A stretch of DNA of 64,000 bases from Desulfosporosinus sp049943955 (GCF_049943955.1 NZ_JBNFTW010000002.1:434001-498000); one strand, 5' to 3'. Positions 53,038 to 62,729 are shown, counted from the first letter of the stretch. The notes: a model not told the origin generated them from the letters alone. A program made the numbers and translations.

Positions 53038-53072
53038 GGAGCACTTATTGAGATCAATAGTGCTCCCTTCTT
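53038..53072 (+). terminator. Terminator of ygeX
   Basis: GGAGCAC-T-TATTG / CAATA-GTGCTCC followed by CTTCTTTAT. Confidence 0.75.
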
Positions 53073-53122
53073 TATGAGTTCGCTGCCTTTGTTTTTCAAA
53101 TTTTGCCGTAAATGGACTTCGA

Positions 53123-53137
53123 GTCTCGAAATGAGAC
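53123..53137. promoter_or_regulatory. Palindrome in the promoter of the second activator gene
   Basis: GTCTC-GAAAT-GAGAC, perfect, just upstream of a TATAAT at 53149-53154. The same motif lies before ygeY, so autoregulation is likely. Confidence 0.7.
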
Positions 53138-53189
53138 TAAGAGTTGTATATAATGTAATCATGTAGTGAATTATTATTGAGGTGCTAAG

Positions 53190-54953
53190 ATGTATCACCT
53201 AAGTGACATAAAAACAACAGTACAGCAGACTGCAGATGCTATTGCTGCGGCTTTAAAAATCGAGGTTGAAATTGCCGACGCCGATTTAATTAGGGTTGCC
53301 GGCACAGGCAAGTATAAGATTCGCTCCGGGAGTCCAATGAATGATGGCTTTGTTTATCGTCATGTTATGAAAACCGGAGACCCGGTAATTATTGATAATC
53401 CCGGTTACAATGAGCTTTGTAAGCCGTGTACTTGTCGGGGGAATTGTCTTGAGTTTGCCGAAGTGGCGATTCCTATTCGTGCCGATGATCATATTATTGG
53501 TGTGATAGGCCTGGTAAGCTTTGATGAAGAGCAGACCAATCGCTTGATGGATAATAAACAATCGCTTTTGAGTTTTCTGGAAAAGATGTCTGAGCTTCTT
53601 GTAGGCAAAGTGGTGGAAAGTCACCAAAACCGTGAGCGTGAGCTTCTGACAAGTCAGTTGCTTACAGTGCTTAATTTATTGCCTGATGGTATTTTATTAA
53701 TTAACGACCAGAAGAAAGTAACCCATTTTAACGCTCATGCCAGAAAGCTGCTGGATATTGAAGTGGACCAGGAATTAGAGCTCTATCAGTTATTAGATGA
53801 TAAAAAGTTATGGCTGGCTGTGGAAAGAGGAGAACAGTTTTCTGGTCCAATCCGAGGGAAACGTGTAGCTACTCAGCTTTATTGTGATGTTGTTCCGATT
53901 AAGAACAATGAAGTCATTGAAGGTGCCGTTATTACGATTAAAGATATTCAGCAGATTAAAAAGTTAGTTAAAGAGGCAACAGTGAGTGAAATTGAAACTC
54001 ATTTTTCCCAGATTATAGGCAATTCGGCGAAGATGAATGAGCTTAAAACCATGGCTTTGCATGTTGCCCCCAGTAAGGCTACGCTATTAATTCAAGGAGA
54101 AAGCGGGACAGGCAAAGAATTGCTGGCACGGGCTATTCATCAGAGCAGCAATCGTAAAGGGCATGCTTTTATTGCGATTAACTGCGGGGCAATTCCTGAA
54201 AACTTATTGGAAAGTGAACTCTTCGGCTATGAAGAGGGCTCCTTCACCGGTGCACGGCGGGGCGGAAAGATGGGGAAATTTGAACTGGCACATAATGGGA
54301 CAATCTTTCTGGACGAAATCGGCGACATGCCTCTGCATTTACAGGTTAAGATTTTAAGAGTTTTACAGGAGCGCCGAGTTGAACGTATCGGCAGTACACG
54401 TTCGATTCCTTTAGACGTTCGAGTGATTGCCGCGACTCACCGTGATCTTGAAGAGATGGTGAAGACTGGCGAATTTCGCGAAGATCTATACTATCGGCTC
54501 AATGTTATTCCTTTAATGATTCCTCCCTTGCGCGAGCGTCAAGAAGATATTCCTGTTCTAGTTCAATTCTATTTGGATTATTATTCCTCCGTAACAGAAA
54601 AAGCGGTCAAAGACCTAACACCTGAAGCAATGGTAAAATTAACCCATTATCCTTGGCCGGGTAATGTTCGGGAATTAGGCAACGTCATCGAATACTGTGT
54701 AACCATGGTTGTAGGAGACTTTATTACCATTGACAATCTCCCCCAACGTATTAGAGATGGTCTTAAAGCGGAGCCTAAAAGCAGCTCTTTGAACTTAAAA
54801 CAGCTTGAACGAGAGGCTATTACGAAAGCCCTGACTATTGCCGAAACAGAGGGGCATAAGGAAGATGCAGCCAATATGCTTGGGATTAGTAGGGCTACCC
54901 TTTATCGAAAGATAAAGGAGTATCAAATTGGAGAAAATAAAACCTTTTTTTAG
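53190..54953 (+). CDS. Sigma-54-dependent activator 2 (YgeV-like) with Cys-motif sensor
   Basis: 587 residues with the same plan as the activator at 31980. The N-terminal sensor has CKPCTCRGNC (C-x2-C-x5-C, plus one extra Cys). A PAS-like region follows (NLLPDGILLINDQKKVTHFN), then AAA+ with GESGTGKE, ESELFGYEEGSFTGA and GTIFLDEIGDM, and a Fis-type HTH (AANMLGISRATLYRKI). The pore loop reads GSFTGA instead of the usual GAFTGA, a tolerated variant. It probably binds GTCTCA-N3-TGAGAY sites before ygeY and in its own promoter. Ribosome site GAGGTGCTAAG. Confidence 0.9.
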   Translation: MYHLSDIKTTVQQTADAIAAALKIEVEIADADLIRVAGTGKYKIRSGSPMNDGFVYRHVMKTGDPVIIDNPGYNELCKPCTCRGNCLEFAEVAIPIRADDHIIGVIGLVSFDEEQTNRLMDNKQSLLSFLEKMSELLVGKVVESHQNRERELLTSQLLTVLNLLPDGILLINDQKKVTHFNAHARKLLDIEVDQELELYQLLDDKKLWLAVERGEQFSGPIRGKRVATQLYCDVVPIKNNEVIEGAVITIKDIQQIKKLVKEATVSEIETHFSQIIGNSAKMNELKTMALHVAPSKATLLIQGESGTGKELLARAIHQSSNRKGHAFIAINCGAIPENLLESELFGYEEGSFTGARRGGKMGKFELAHNGTIFLDEIGDMPLHLQVKILRVLQERRVERIGSTRSIPLDVRVIAATHRDLEEMVKTGEFREDLYYRLNVIPLMIPPLRERQEDIPVLVQFYLDYYSSVTEKAVKDLTPEAMVKLTHYPWPGNVRELGNVIEYCVTMVVGDFITIDNLPQRIRDGLKAEPKSSSLNLKQLEREAITKALTIAETEGHKEDAANMLGISRATLYRKIKEYQIGENKTFF

Positions 54954-55004
54954 GCTTGATGGTGAAGATAACGAGGCATTTTCCTGTATCAAAACTTGAC
55001 GAAT

Positions 55005-55019
55005 GTCTCAAAATGAGAT
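55005..55019. promoter_or_regulatory. Activator site 1 before ygeY
   Basis: GTCTCA-AAA-TGAGAT, a palindrome matching 53123-53137. Confidence 0.7.
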
Positions 55020-55086
55020 TAGAGGCTTCGATTCTGCTTGTGGCACTGGTCGAGAACATTCCAACGTTTATTTCATTAACTATACG

Positions 55087-55101
55087 GTCTCAATTTGAGA
55101 T
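55087..55101. promoter_or_regulatory. Activator site 2 before ygeY
   Basis: GTCTCA-ATT-TGAGAT, about 80 bases before the -24 box and 82 bases from site 1. Confidence 0.7.
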
Positions 55102-55181
55102 TGCAGTTAAAATATCTATGTTGTTGATTAAATTCAAACTGCTTAGAGCCCTTAACTGTAAAGAAATAAGGTATCTGGAAG

Positions 55182-55197
55182 TGGCATGAATCTTGCA
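55182..55197 (+). promoter_or_regulatory. Sigma-54 promoter of the ygeY-ygeW-carbamate kinase operon
   Basis: TGGCATGAATCTTGCA with GG and GC ten bases apart; 80 bases before the ygeY start. Confidence 0.9.
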
Positions 55198-55276
55198 TTA
55201 ATCTATAAGGGAACGATCATAATACCTATGACGGTCGAAAATCCACAATCCAAACGTAGTGAAAGGGGAATTTATT

Positions 55277-56524
55277 TTGGATACCGATTTTGCAAAAGTT
55301 CTGGAATTGGCCAAAAAGTATGAACCTGAAATGAGCCGTTTCTTACGTGATCTTATCGCCATACCAAGCGAGAGCTGTGATGAAAAAGATGTCGTGCTGC
55401 GAATCAAAGAAGAAATGATTAAAGTAGGGTTTGATCGAGTAGATATTGACCCTATGGGTAATGTCCTCGGGTATATCGGTCATGGCAAACACCTTATAGC
55501 CATGGATGCCCATATTGATACCGTGGGAGTCGGCGATCCGGGACTTTGGAAATATGATCCCTATCAAGGGTACGAAGATGAAGAGATTATTATCGGCCGC
55601 GGCGCATCGGACCAAACCGGAGGTATGGCCTCCATGGTTTATGCCGGCAAGATTATTAAAGATCTTGGTTTAGAAGATGAATATACATTAGTGGTTGTCG
55701 GGTCTGTGCAAGAAGAAGACTGCGATGGTTTATGCTGGCAATATATTATTAAAGAAGATAAAGTTGTCCCTGAATTTGTGGTCATAACCGAACCCACTGA
55801 TGGCAAAATTTATCGCGGGCATCGGGGACGGATGGAAATTAAAGTGATGACGAAAGGCGTTAGCTGCCATGGTTCTGCTCCTGAACGAGGAGATAATGCT
55901 ATTTATAAAATGGCTCCGATTCTGACGGAACTTCGCAGTTTACATGAAAACTTGACGGATCATCCTTTCTTAGGTAAGGGCAGTTTAACAGTTTCAGAGA
56001 TTTTCCACACTTCGCCATCACGTTGCGCCGTAGCTGATAGTTGCTGGATTTCGGTCGACCGTCGTTTAACAGCCGGAGAATCCTGGGAATTCGCACTTCA
56101 ACAAATAAGAAATCTTCCTTCTGTCAAAGCGGCAAATGCCGAAGTAAGTATGTACACTTATGAACGACCATCTTATACGAATCTCGTTTATCCTACCGAA
56201 TCGTATTTCCCAACTTGGTTGATTGAGGCCGGACATCCGGTTAGCACGACCTTGGAAGAGTCCTACAAAGGACTGTTTGGCAAGGACCCCGTTGTTGATA
56301 AGTGGACCTTCTCCACAAACGGTGTTTCCATTATGGGTCGTTATGGAATTCCTTGCATTGGTTTTGGACCTGGTCATGAGGATCAGGCTCATGCGCCCAA
56401 TGAGCGTACCTGGAAAAAGGAACTCGTGGATTGTGCCGCTATGTATGCAGTCATTCCAAGTTTATATGTCCAAAAGTATGTCGATCTCATGCCAAGCGCT
56501 ACAGAAAATTTAGTGAAGCTGTAA
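55277..56524 (+). CDS. ygeY: YgeY-type M20 metallohydrolase
   Basis: 415 residues from TTG 55277 (GAAAGGGGAATTTATT before it). M20 peptidase/deacylase motifs: LIAMDAHIDTVGVGD (metal His and Asp), GRGASDQTGGMASMVYA, VQEEDCDGLCW (Glu-Glu pair), and GFGPGHEDQAHAPNE near the end with the last His. The lid domain (CHGSAPERGDNAIYKM) is complete. Members cleave an amide in small carbamoyl or acyl amino acids; in this cluster it is expected to release diaminopropionate or a related product. It is first gene of the operon behind a sigma-54 promoter. Confidence 0.9.
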   Translation: MDTDFAKVLELAKKYEPEMSRFLRDLIAIPSESCDEKDVVLRIKEEMIKVGFDRVDIDPMGNVLGYIGHGKHLIAMDAHIDTVGVGDPGLWKYDPYQGYEDEEIIIGRGASDQTGGMASMVYAGKIIKDLGLEDEYTLVVVGSVQEEDCDGLCWQYIIKEDKVVPEFVVITEPTDGKIYRGHRGRMEIKVMTKGVSCHGSAPERGDNAIYKMAPILTELRSLHENLTDHPFLGKGSLTVSEIFHTSPSRCAVADSCWISVDRRLTAGESWEFALQQIRNLPSVKAANAEVSMYTYERPSYTNLVYPTESYFPTWLIEAGHPVSTTLEESYKGLFGKDPVVDKWTFSTNGVSIMGRYGIPCIGFGPGHEDQAHAPNERTWKKELVDCAAMYAVIPSLYVQKYVDLMPSATENLVKL

Positions 56525-56611
56525 GTTGTCTTAGAACGACTGCAACATGGACAAGGAATTTTAACACATTTACTGATCTGAAAGAATTAACTAGTAGGAG
56601 GAACCAATACA

Positions 56612-57616
56612 ATGCAAACAGTATTCAGAGGACGTCATTTCATCAATTTAGAGGATTTTACTAAAGAAGAACTTGACACAATGCTCGAAGTTTCTATGGA
56701 ACTTAAGCGGAAGTTTGCCATGGGTGAAGATACACCCTACCTTACGAACAAAACCGGTTTTTTAATGTTCTTTGAACAATCGACCCGAACCAGAAACTCT
56801 ATGGAAGCAGGGATGGCTCAATTAGGCGGTCATGCAGGTTTCCTGGATTCCAGCACCATGCAGGTTGCTCACGGCGAAACAGCCAAAGACACCGCCATCA
56901 TCCTTTCACGCTTTGGGCATATGATTGCCTGCCGTTACTGCAACTGGGGCAGAGGAAATGCCTACTTAAACGAGATGGCTCGCTGGTCTTCAGTGCCTAT
57001 TATGAATCTGCAGTGCGACCTCTATCATCCTTTCCAAGGATTAGCTGACCTAATGACCATTAAAGAGAAACTTCCTGATTTACGCCGCAAAAAAATCTCC
57101 ATTATTTGGGCTTATGCTGAAAGCCATAAGAAACCTATCTCCGTACCAGTTACCCAAGTGCTGCTCTTCCCTCGTTATGGTATGGATGTTTGGTTGGCTT
57201 ATCCCGAGGGCTGGGAACTTCCTGACTGGGTTATTGATCAAGCCAGAGCCAATGCTGAGAAGCACGGCGGCACTCTGACGATTACCCATGATGAGGCAGC
57301 AGCCTACAAAGATGCCGATATCGTTATTCCTAAGAGTTGGGGGAACTGGGTTACAGACCAAACAGGAGCTACCGAAACCGGTGCCAGCAAGGTGATTGAT
57401 GATGCTTTAATTGCTAATAAGAGCTGGAAATGTACAGAAGCTAAAATGGCTACGGCCAGCAAAGATGTTATGTATATGCATGCTCTGCCGGCTGACCGCA
57501 ATAACGAAGTTGAAGATTCGGTTATTGACGGACCTCATTCAATTGTTTATGATGCAGCTGAAAACCGCTTGCATACTGCAAAAGCAGTGATGACTTTATT
57601 GGTAGGTGGAAAATAA
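56612..57616 (+). CDS. ygeW: YgeW-type carbamoyltransferase
   Basis: 334 residues; TAGTAGGAGGAACCAATACA precedes ATG. The carbamoyl-phosphate loop is EQSTRTRNSMEAGMAQLGG, followed by MQVAHGETAKDTAIILSRF and YHPFQGLADLMTIKEKL (the HPxQ motif). The amino-acid-binding end is YMHALPADRNNEVED. E. coli YgeW is about 60 residues longer. YgeW is an ornithine-carbamoyltransferase relative with an unassigned natural substrate. Here it should run in reverse and give carbamoyl phosphate for the kinase encoded 3 bases downstream. Confidence 0.92.
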   Translation: MQTVFRGRHFINLEDFTKEELDTMLEVSMELKRKFAMGEDTPYLTNKTGFLMFFEQSTRTRNSMEAGMAQLGGHAGFLDSSTMQVAHGETAKDTAIILSRFGHMIACRYCNWGRGNAYLNEMARWSSVPIMNLQCDLYHPFQGLADLMTIKEKLPDLRRKKISIIWAYAESHKKPISVPVTQVLLFPRYGMDVWLAYPEGWELPDWVIDQARANAEKHGGTLTITHDEAAAYKDADIVIPKSWGNWVTDQTGATETGASKVIDDALIANKSWKCTEAKMATASKDVMYMHALPADRNNEVEDSVIDGPHSIVYDAAENRLHTAKAVMTLLVGGK

Positions 57617-57618
57617 AC

Positions 57619-58569
57619 GTGAGTACGTTAGCTGTTGTTGCTATCGGTGGGAATTCTCTGATTCGGGATAAAGGACATGAAACCGTTGAGGATCAATATC
57701 AGGCAGTCTGTGAAACAGCTAAGCATATTGTGGGCATGATTGAGCAAGGGTATGAAGTGATCATTACTCATGGCAATGGTCCCCAAGTTGGGTTTATTCT
57801 CAGAAGGTCTGAAATTGCAACGGATGTTGCCAGAATGCACCAGGTGCCCTTGGTGAGCTGTGGAGCCGATACCCAGGGTGCTATTGGCTATCAAATTCAG
57901 CAGGCCATGGATAATGAGTTTAAAAAACGAGGCGTGAAAAAGTCTGCGGTCACCATTGTGACTCAGGTCGTGGTTTCCCCGGATGATCCGGCCTTTCAAA
58001 AGCCAGCAAAACCCATTGGCTCCTTTTATTCAAAGGAACAGGCTGAACTTATTAAAAGGTCGAATCCTTCCTGGGTGATGGTTGAAGATGCAGGACGGGG
58101 ATACCGCAGAGTTGTACCGTCACCTCTGCCCCAAGAAATTGTTGAAAAAGACGTCATTAGTCGCCTGGCCCGCGACGGCTATTGCGTTGTGAGCGTTGGA
58201 GGCGGCGGAATTCCTGTCATGAAACGAGAAGATAATTCCTTCCAGGGCGTTGACGCTGTGATTGACAAAGATTTTGCTTCCAGCCTTTTAGCCTCCGACA
58301 TTAAAGCCGATCTCTTAATAATTTCAACCGGAGTTCCAACGGTTTACCTCAACTATGGGAAACCTGACGAAAAAGCCTTAACGAACGTGTCCCTGGCCGA
58401 ACTAAAACAATATATGGCTGAAAATCACTTCGCCCCCGGGAGCATGCTGCCAAAAGTCCAGGCAGTGATCAAATTCTTGGAAAATGGCGGTAAAGAGGCA
58501 ATCATTACTAATCCGGAATCCCTTGAAGATGCTGTAGCCGGAAAAACAGGAACTCATGTCTATCCTTAA
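57619..58569 (+). CDS. arcC: Carbamate kinase
   Basis: 316 residues from GTG 57619, close behind ygeW. The N-terminal phosphate-binding segment is VVAIGGNSLIRDKG, with VIITHGNGPQVGFILRRSE, the Lys of PIGSFYSKEQAE, and GGGGIPVM and DKDFASSLLASDI for the nucleotide. It makes ATP, CO2 and ammonia from carbamoyl phosphate and ADP, so it is the energy-yielding step of the route. The homologue in the E. coli cluster is YqeA. A 12-bp hairpin (58619-58646) follows and closes this operon. Confidence 0.93.
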   Translation: MSTLAVVAIGGNSLIRDKGHETVEDQYQAVCETAKHIVGMIEQGYEVIITHGNGPQVGFILRRSEIATDVARMHQVPLVSCGADTQGAIGYQIQQAMDNEFKKRGVKKSAVTIVTQVVVSPDDPAFQKPAKPIGSFYSKEQAELIKRSNPSWVMVEDAGRGYRRVVPSPLPQEIVEKDVISRLARDGYCVVSVGGGGIPVMKREDNSFQGVDAVIDKDFASSLLASDIKADLLIISTGVPTVYLNYGKPDEKALTNVSLAELKQYMAENHFAPGSMLPKVQAVIKFLENGGKEAIITNPESLEDAVAGKTGTHVYP

Positions 58570-58618
58570 GAATTCAGTTTTCACATTGAATCAGATTGAG
58601 TAACAATAGTTCGTCAAC

Positions 58619-58646
58619 CAGAGTGCTTTCCTTGGAAAGCACTCTG
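58619..58646 (+). terminator. Hairpin after the carbamate kinase gene
   Basis: CAGAGTGCTTTC-CTTG-GAAAGCACTCTG; perfect 12 bp, weak T-run. Confidence 0.65.
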
Positions 58647-58765
58647 TCTCAAACTTTTAGAATCCTCTGAAGGTTTTCGATAAATGTTAGTTCAAGATTA
58701 GTAAACATGCAAGGATGGGAGCCAATCCCAAGAACATCTAAAATAAGCCTTAAGGAGATTTTAGA

Positions 58766-60160
58766 ATGGGTATTGTTTTAAATGGCGGGACAGTTGTAAC
58801 AGCTGCCGATGTGTATCAAGCAGACGTCCGGATTGAAGGCGAGAGAATTGCGGCCCTTGGCCGCGAGATCAAGCAACCTGGTGATCAGGTTATAAATGTG
58901 GGCGGCTGCTTGATATTTCCGGGTGGTATTGACCCCCATACCCACTTTGACCTCCCGGCAGGAGATATTACGACTTCCGATGATTTTTATTCGGGGACTA
59001 AAGCCGCTTTATTGGGAGGCACTACGACAATCCTGGATTATGCCACTCAATTTAAAGGGGAAAGTCTCAAAACAGGTTTAGAAAATTGGCATAAAAAAGC
59101 CGACGGCAAATGTTTTGTTGATTATGGTTTTCATATGGCTATTACTGATTGGAACGATGCCATCGCTCAAGAAATGACAACAATGGTTCACCAGGAAGGT
59201 GTGCCTTCTTTTAAATTGTATATGGCTTATAAGAATGTCTTGCAAGTCGACGACGGTTCACTCTTGCAGGCTCTGCGTCAGGCCGGGAAATGCGGAGCAC
59301 TCGTTTGTGTGCATTGCGAAAACGGTGATGTGGTCTATGATCTTGTCCATAAGGCTTGTCAGGAAGGGAAAACAGCACCTCGCTATCATCCATTAACTCG
59401 ACCTCCCGAGGTAGAAGCTGAAGCGACATCGCGGGTAATTACTCTCGCTCAATTGGCCGATGCGCCTCTTTATATTGTTCATCTTACCTGCAGTGGTGCC
59501 CTTGAGGCTGTAACTAGGGCCAAATTACAGGGGGAAGAAGTCTATGCGGAAACTTGCCCTCAGTATTTGTTGCTCGATGATAGTTATTACAGTTCCGAAG
59601 GCTTTAATGGTGCGAAATATGTGATATCTCCGCCCTTGCGTCCGGTTCAGAACCAAGCCGCCTTATGGTCGGCCCTGCAAACGGGGATTTTAGAGACGGT
59701 CGCCACCGACCATTGTGCGTTTAATTATAAAGGTCAAAAAGAGCTGGGTCTTGGAGATTTCAGTAAGATCCCTAACGGAGCACCCGGTGTAGAAACCAGG
59801 ATGGGGTTACTGTACACTTATGGCGTACAGTCGGGTAAATTAAACCTTAATGAATTTGTTGCTTTAACCTCTACTAATGCCGCAAAATTATTCGGGTTAT
59901 TCCCCCGCAAAGGGACGATCGCACCGGGCAGTGATGCAGATCTGGTGGTATGGGACCCGAGTGTTTCCTCCGAAATCTCAGTCGAAAGGCTGCACCAGGA
60001 TGTTGACTACACCCCCTTTGAGGGCTTTAAACAGCAGGGAAAAGCCCTTCGAGTATTTTTACGCGGCAGGCAGGTGTGTCAAGACGGCCAATTAACCCAA
60101 GAATTACCTGCAGGAAAGTATTTGTTCCGGAATCCATTTCTGAGGAGAAAGGATGGGTAG
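58766..60160 (+). CDS. hydA: Dihydropyrimidinase/hydantoinase
   Basis: 464 residues; AAGGAGATTTTAGA precedes ATG. Binuclear zinc site: GGIDPHTHFDLPAG (H-x-H), the Lys to be carbamylated in PSFKLYMAYKN, then VHCENGD, IVHLTCSGALE and ATDHCAFNY (Asp). This is the D-hydantoinase/dihydropyrimidinase group (HyuA/HydA), which opens cyclic ureides. In the purine cluster it should open the pyrimidine or imidazolone ring. It overlaps the next gene by 8 bases, so the two are translationally coupled. Confidence 0.93.
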   Translation: MGIVLNGGTVVTAADVYQADVRIEGERIAALGREIKQPGDQVINVGGCLIFPGGIDPHTHFDLPAGDITTSDDFYSGTKAALLGGTTTILDYATQFKGESLKTGLENWHKKADGKCFVDYGFHMAITDWNDAIAQEMTTMVHQEGVPSFKLYMAYKNVLQVDDGSLLQALRQAGKCGALVCVHCENGDVVYDLVHKACQEGKTAPRYHPLTRPPEVEAEATSRVITLAQLADAPLYIVHLTCSGALEAVTRAKLQGEEVYAETCPQYLLLDDSYYSSEGFNGAKYVISPPLRPVQNQAALWSALQTGILETVATDHCAFNYKGQKELGLGDFSKIPNGAPGVETRMGLLYTYGVQSGKLNLNEFVALTSTNAAKLFGLFPRKGTIAPGSDADLVVWDPSVSSEISVERLHQDVDYTPFEGFKQQGKALRVFLRGRQVCQDGQLTQELPAGKYLFRNPFLRRKDG

Positions 60161-62717
60161 AATGTTTAAGATTAATGTCAATGGAACAGAGTATTCTTGT
60201 CAGGACGATATGAACCTTATGGAATATTTGAGGGACGTATTGCACATCACATCCTTAAAAAACGGCTGCGGTGAAGGGGTATGCGGTGCCTGTACTGTAC
60301 TAGTTGATGACAAGAAGGTGCGCGCTTGTACGCAAACATTGGCTAAAGTGGCAGGAAAAAAAGTCTTAACCGTTGATGGGTTGTCCGAACGGGAAAAGGA
60401 AGCCTATACCTGGGCTTTCGCTGAAGCAGGTGCTGTCCAGTGCGGATTCTGTATTCCCGGAATGGTCATAAGTGCCAAAGCCTTAATTGACAAGTCTCCC
60501 AATCCTACCTCCAAAGAAATCAAAGAGGCGATCCGAGGCAATATTTGCCGCTGTACCGGATATGTCAAAATTGAACAAGGAATTATGTTAGCAGCTAAGG
60601 TATTGCGCGGTGAGCTTCAGCCTAATGCGGTGAACCGCACCGGAGCTGGAGTGGGGACGAGCATTCAGCGTTTGGATGCTCGGGAAAAAGTACTGGGAAG
60701 CGGCGAATATGTGGATGATTTATTTGTTGATGATATGCTTCAGGCTGCAGTTTTGCGCACGAGTTATCCCCGTGCCTTGGTTAAAAGGATCGATACCTCT
60801 GCAGCACGTGCTTATCCTGGTGTCGAGGCAGTTTTGACAGCAGATGATATTCCAGGGGTTAATGAACACGGGCATATATTTCACGATTGGCCGACTCTGA
60901 TTCCTGTTGGACAAGAAACCCGTTACGTCGGGGACGCCATTGCCTTGGTCGCCGCGCGGACAAAGAAGCAGGCCCGCGAAGCATTAGCTTTAATCAAGGT
61001 TGATTATGAAGAGCTTAAACCCGTTCTTAGTCCGACGGAGGCTTTAGCAGAAGAGGCACCGAAAATTCATACTCAAGGAAATCTGTTAAGCACCACGAAA
61101 ATTAAACGGGGTAATGTTGAGGAAGCGCTGGCAAAATCTGAGTATGTGGTAACTCAACGTTATTCAACGCCGCCCACGGAACATGCTTATATGGAACCGG
61201 AAAGTGCTTTGGCGATTCCGCAGGACGATGGGGGAATTTTAGTCTATGTCGGAGACCAAAGTGTTTATGACGATCAACATGGAATTATGGGAATTTTGGG
61301 ACTTCCTGCGGAAAAAGTTCGGGTCATTAGTAAGCTTGTAGGCGGGGGTTTCGGGGGGAAAGAGGATTTGAGCGTCCAGCATCACGCGGCTCTTTTGGCT
61401 TACATCACTAAAAAACCCGTAAAACTTACCCTTTCGCGTAAGGAGAGCATTCTCGTTCATCCGAAACGACATGCTATGGAACTGGAGGTTACAACCGGGT
61501 GTGATGCAGAGGGGAGATTGACCGCTCTGACTGCAAAAATCGTTGCTGACACAGGAGCTTATGCTTCCTTGGGGACCGCCGTTTTGCAGAGGGCCTGTAC
61601 TCATGTGGCCGGCCCCTATCAAATTGCTCATGTCGATATTACCGGACTTTGTGTCTACACCAATAATCCTCCTGCCGGGGCCTTCAGAGGCTTTGGAGTT
61701 CCGCAGGCGGCGTTTGCCTCGGAAACAAATCTTGATCTTTTGGCTGAAAAAGTTGGTGTCTCTCCCTGGGAAATTCGTTACCGCAATGCCCTGGAGCCCG
61801 GAATGATTAATCCTACAGGTCAGATCACCGATGAGGGGACAGCTGTTAAAGAAACACTCCTGGCGGTACGTGAGGTGTACGAGTCCAATCCTTATGCAGG
61901 GATTGCTACAGTCATGAAAAATACGGGTATTGGTGTCGGCTTGCCGGATACGGGTCGGGTGAAACTGCAAGTCCGAGCCGGAAAAGTAATGGTGCTCACC
62001 AGTGCCGCCTGTATCGGGCAGGGGTTGGCCACTGTGGCGACCCAGATCGTCAACGAGGCTACCGGCCTGCCACTGGAACGGATCTCTTTCGGCGCTCCCG
62101 ATACCTTTTTGACTCCTGATTCGGGAACCACCACAGCCTCCCGGCAAACCTTGTTTACAGGGGAGGCTATTCGCCAGGCATCTCTGAAACTTCAGCATGC
62201 TTTATACAAATCGTCTCTGGAAGAGTTGGAGGGCTTGGAGTTTTATGGAGAATATTTCGGAAAGACGGACCCCATCAATTCTGACAAACAAAATCCGGTC
62301 AGCCATGTTGCTTACAGCTACGCTACTCAAGTGGTAATTCTTAATGAGCAGGGTCTCGTGGAAAAGGTTGTTGCAGCTCACGACGTGGGGCGGGCCATTA
62401 ATCCTAAAGCTGTTGAAGGACAAATTGAAGGCGGAGTTGTCATGGGGCTGGGTTACGCTTTGAGAGAAGATTTTCCCTTACAAAATGGCGTTCCAACCGC
62501 AAAATTTGGTACTTTAGGGTTATTAAGATCAACTGATGTCCCGGAAATCGAGACAATGATTATCGAAAAGAATTCTTCTCCCTTGGCCTACGGAGCTAAA
62601 GGTATCGGAGAGATTTCTTCCATTCCCACGGCACCCGCTGTTGCCTCAGCTTATCATAAGTTTGACGGCAAGGTGCGCTGTACGCTTCCGCTGACTGAGA
62701 CGCCCTATAAGAAATAA
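60153..62717 (+). CDS. xdhD: Fused 2Fe-2S/molybdenum hydroxylase (XdhD-like)
   Basis: 854 residues. Residues 1-155 are the two-cluster 2Fe-2S part (GCGEGVCGACTVLVDD; VQCGFCIPGMVI; NICRCTGYVK). From about 170 the Mo part begins (RLDAREKVLGSGEYVDDLFV) with GGGFGGKEDLSVQHH, PPAGAFRGFGVPQAAFASE, and the catalytic Glu in YGAKGIGEISSIPTAPA. No FAD domain is present, so electrons must leave through another protein, perhaps YgfK. The same fusion is seen in E. coli XdhD (956 aa). GGAGAAAGG lies 5 bases before ATG; a second ATG at 60162 is possible. Confidence 0.92.
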   Translation: MGRMFKINVNGTEYSCQDDMNLMEYLRDVLHITSLKNGCGEGVCGACTVLVDDKKVRACTQTLAKVAGKKVLTVDGLSEREKEAYTWAFAEAGAVQCGFCIPGMVISAKALIDKSPNPTSKEIKEAIRGNICRCTGYVKIEQGIMLAAKVLRGELQPNAVNRTGAGVGTSIQRLDAREKVLGSGEYVDDLFVDDMLQAAVLRTSYPRALVKRIDTSAARAYPGVEAVLTADDIPGVNEHGHIFHDWPTLIPVGQETRYVGDAIALVAARTKKQAREALALIKVDYEELKPVLSPTEALAEEAPKIHTQGNLLSTTKIKRGNVEEALAKSEYVVTQRYSTPPTEHAYMEPESALAIPQDDGGILVYVGDQSVYDDQHGIMGILGLPAEKVRVISKLVGGGFGGKEDLSVQHHAALLAYITKKPVKLTLSRKESILVHPKRHAMELEVTTGCDAEGRLTALTAKIVADTGAYASLGTAVLQRACTHVAGPYQIAHVDITGLCVYTNNPPAGAFRGFGVPQAAFASETNLDLLAEKVGVSPWEIRYRNALEPGMINPTGQITDEGTAVKETLLAVREVYESNPYAGIATVMKNTGIGVGLPDTGRVKLQVRAGKVMVLTSAACIGQGLATVATQIVNEATGLPLERISFGAPDTFLTPDSGTTTASRQTLFTGEAIRQASLKLQHALYKSSLEELEGLEFYGEYFGKTDPINSDKQNPVSHVAYSYATQVVILNEQGLVEKVVAAHDVGRAINPKAVEGQIEGGVVMGLGYALREDFPLQNGVPTAKFGTLGLLRSTDVPEIETMIIEKNSSPLAYGAKGIGEISSIPTAPAVASAYHKFDGKVRCTLPLTETPYKK

Positions 62718-62729
62718 GATAAAGAGGCT

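Noticed and set aside
61239..62198. Leftward 319-codon frame opposite the fused hydroxylase
   Set aside because: It is an antisense shadow of a well-supported gene and has no family resemblance.
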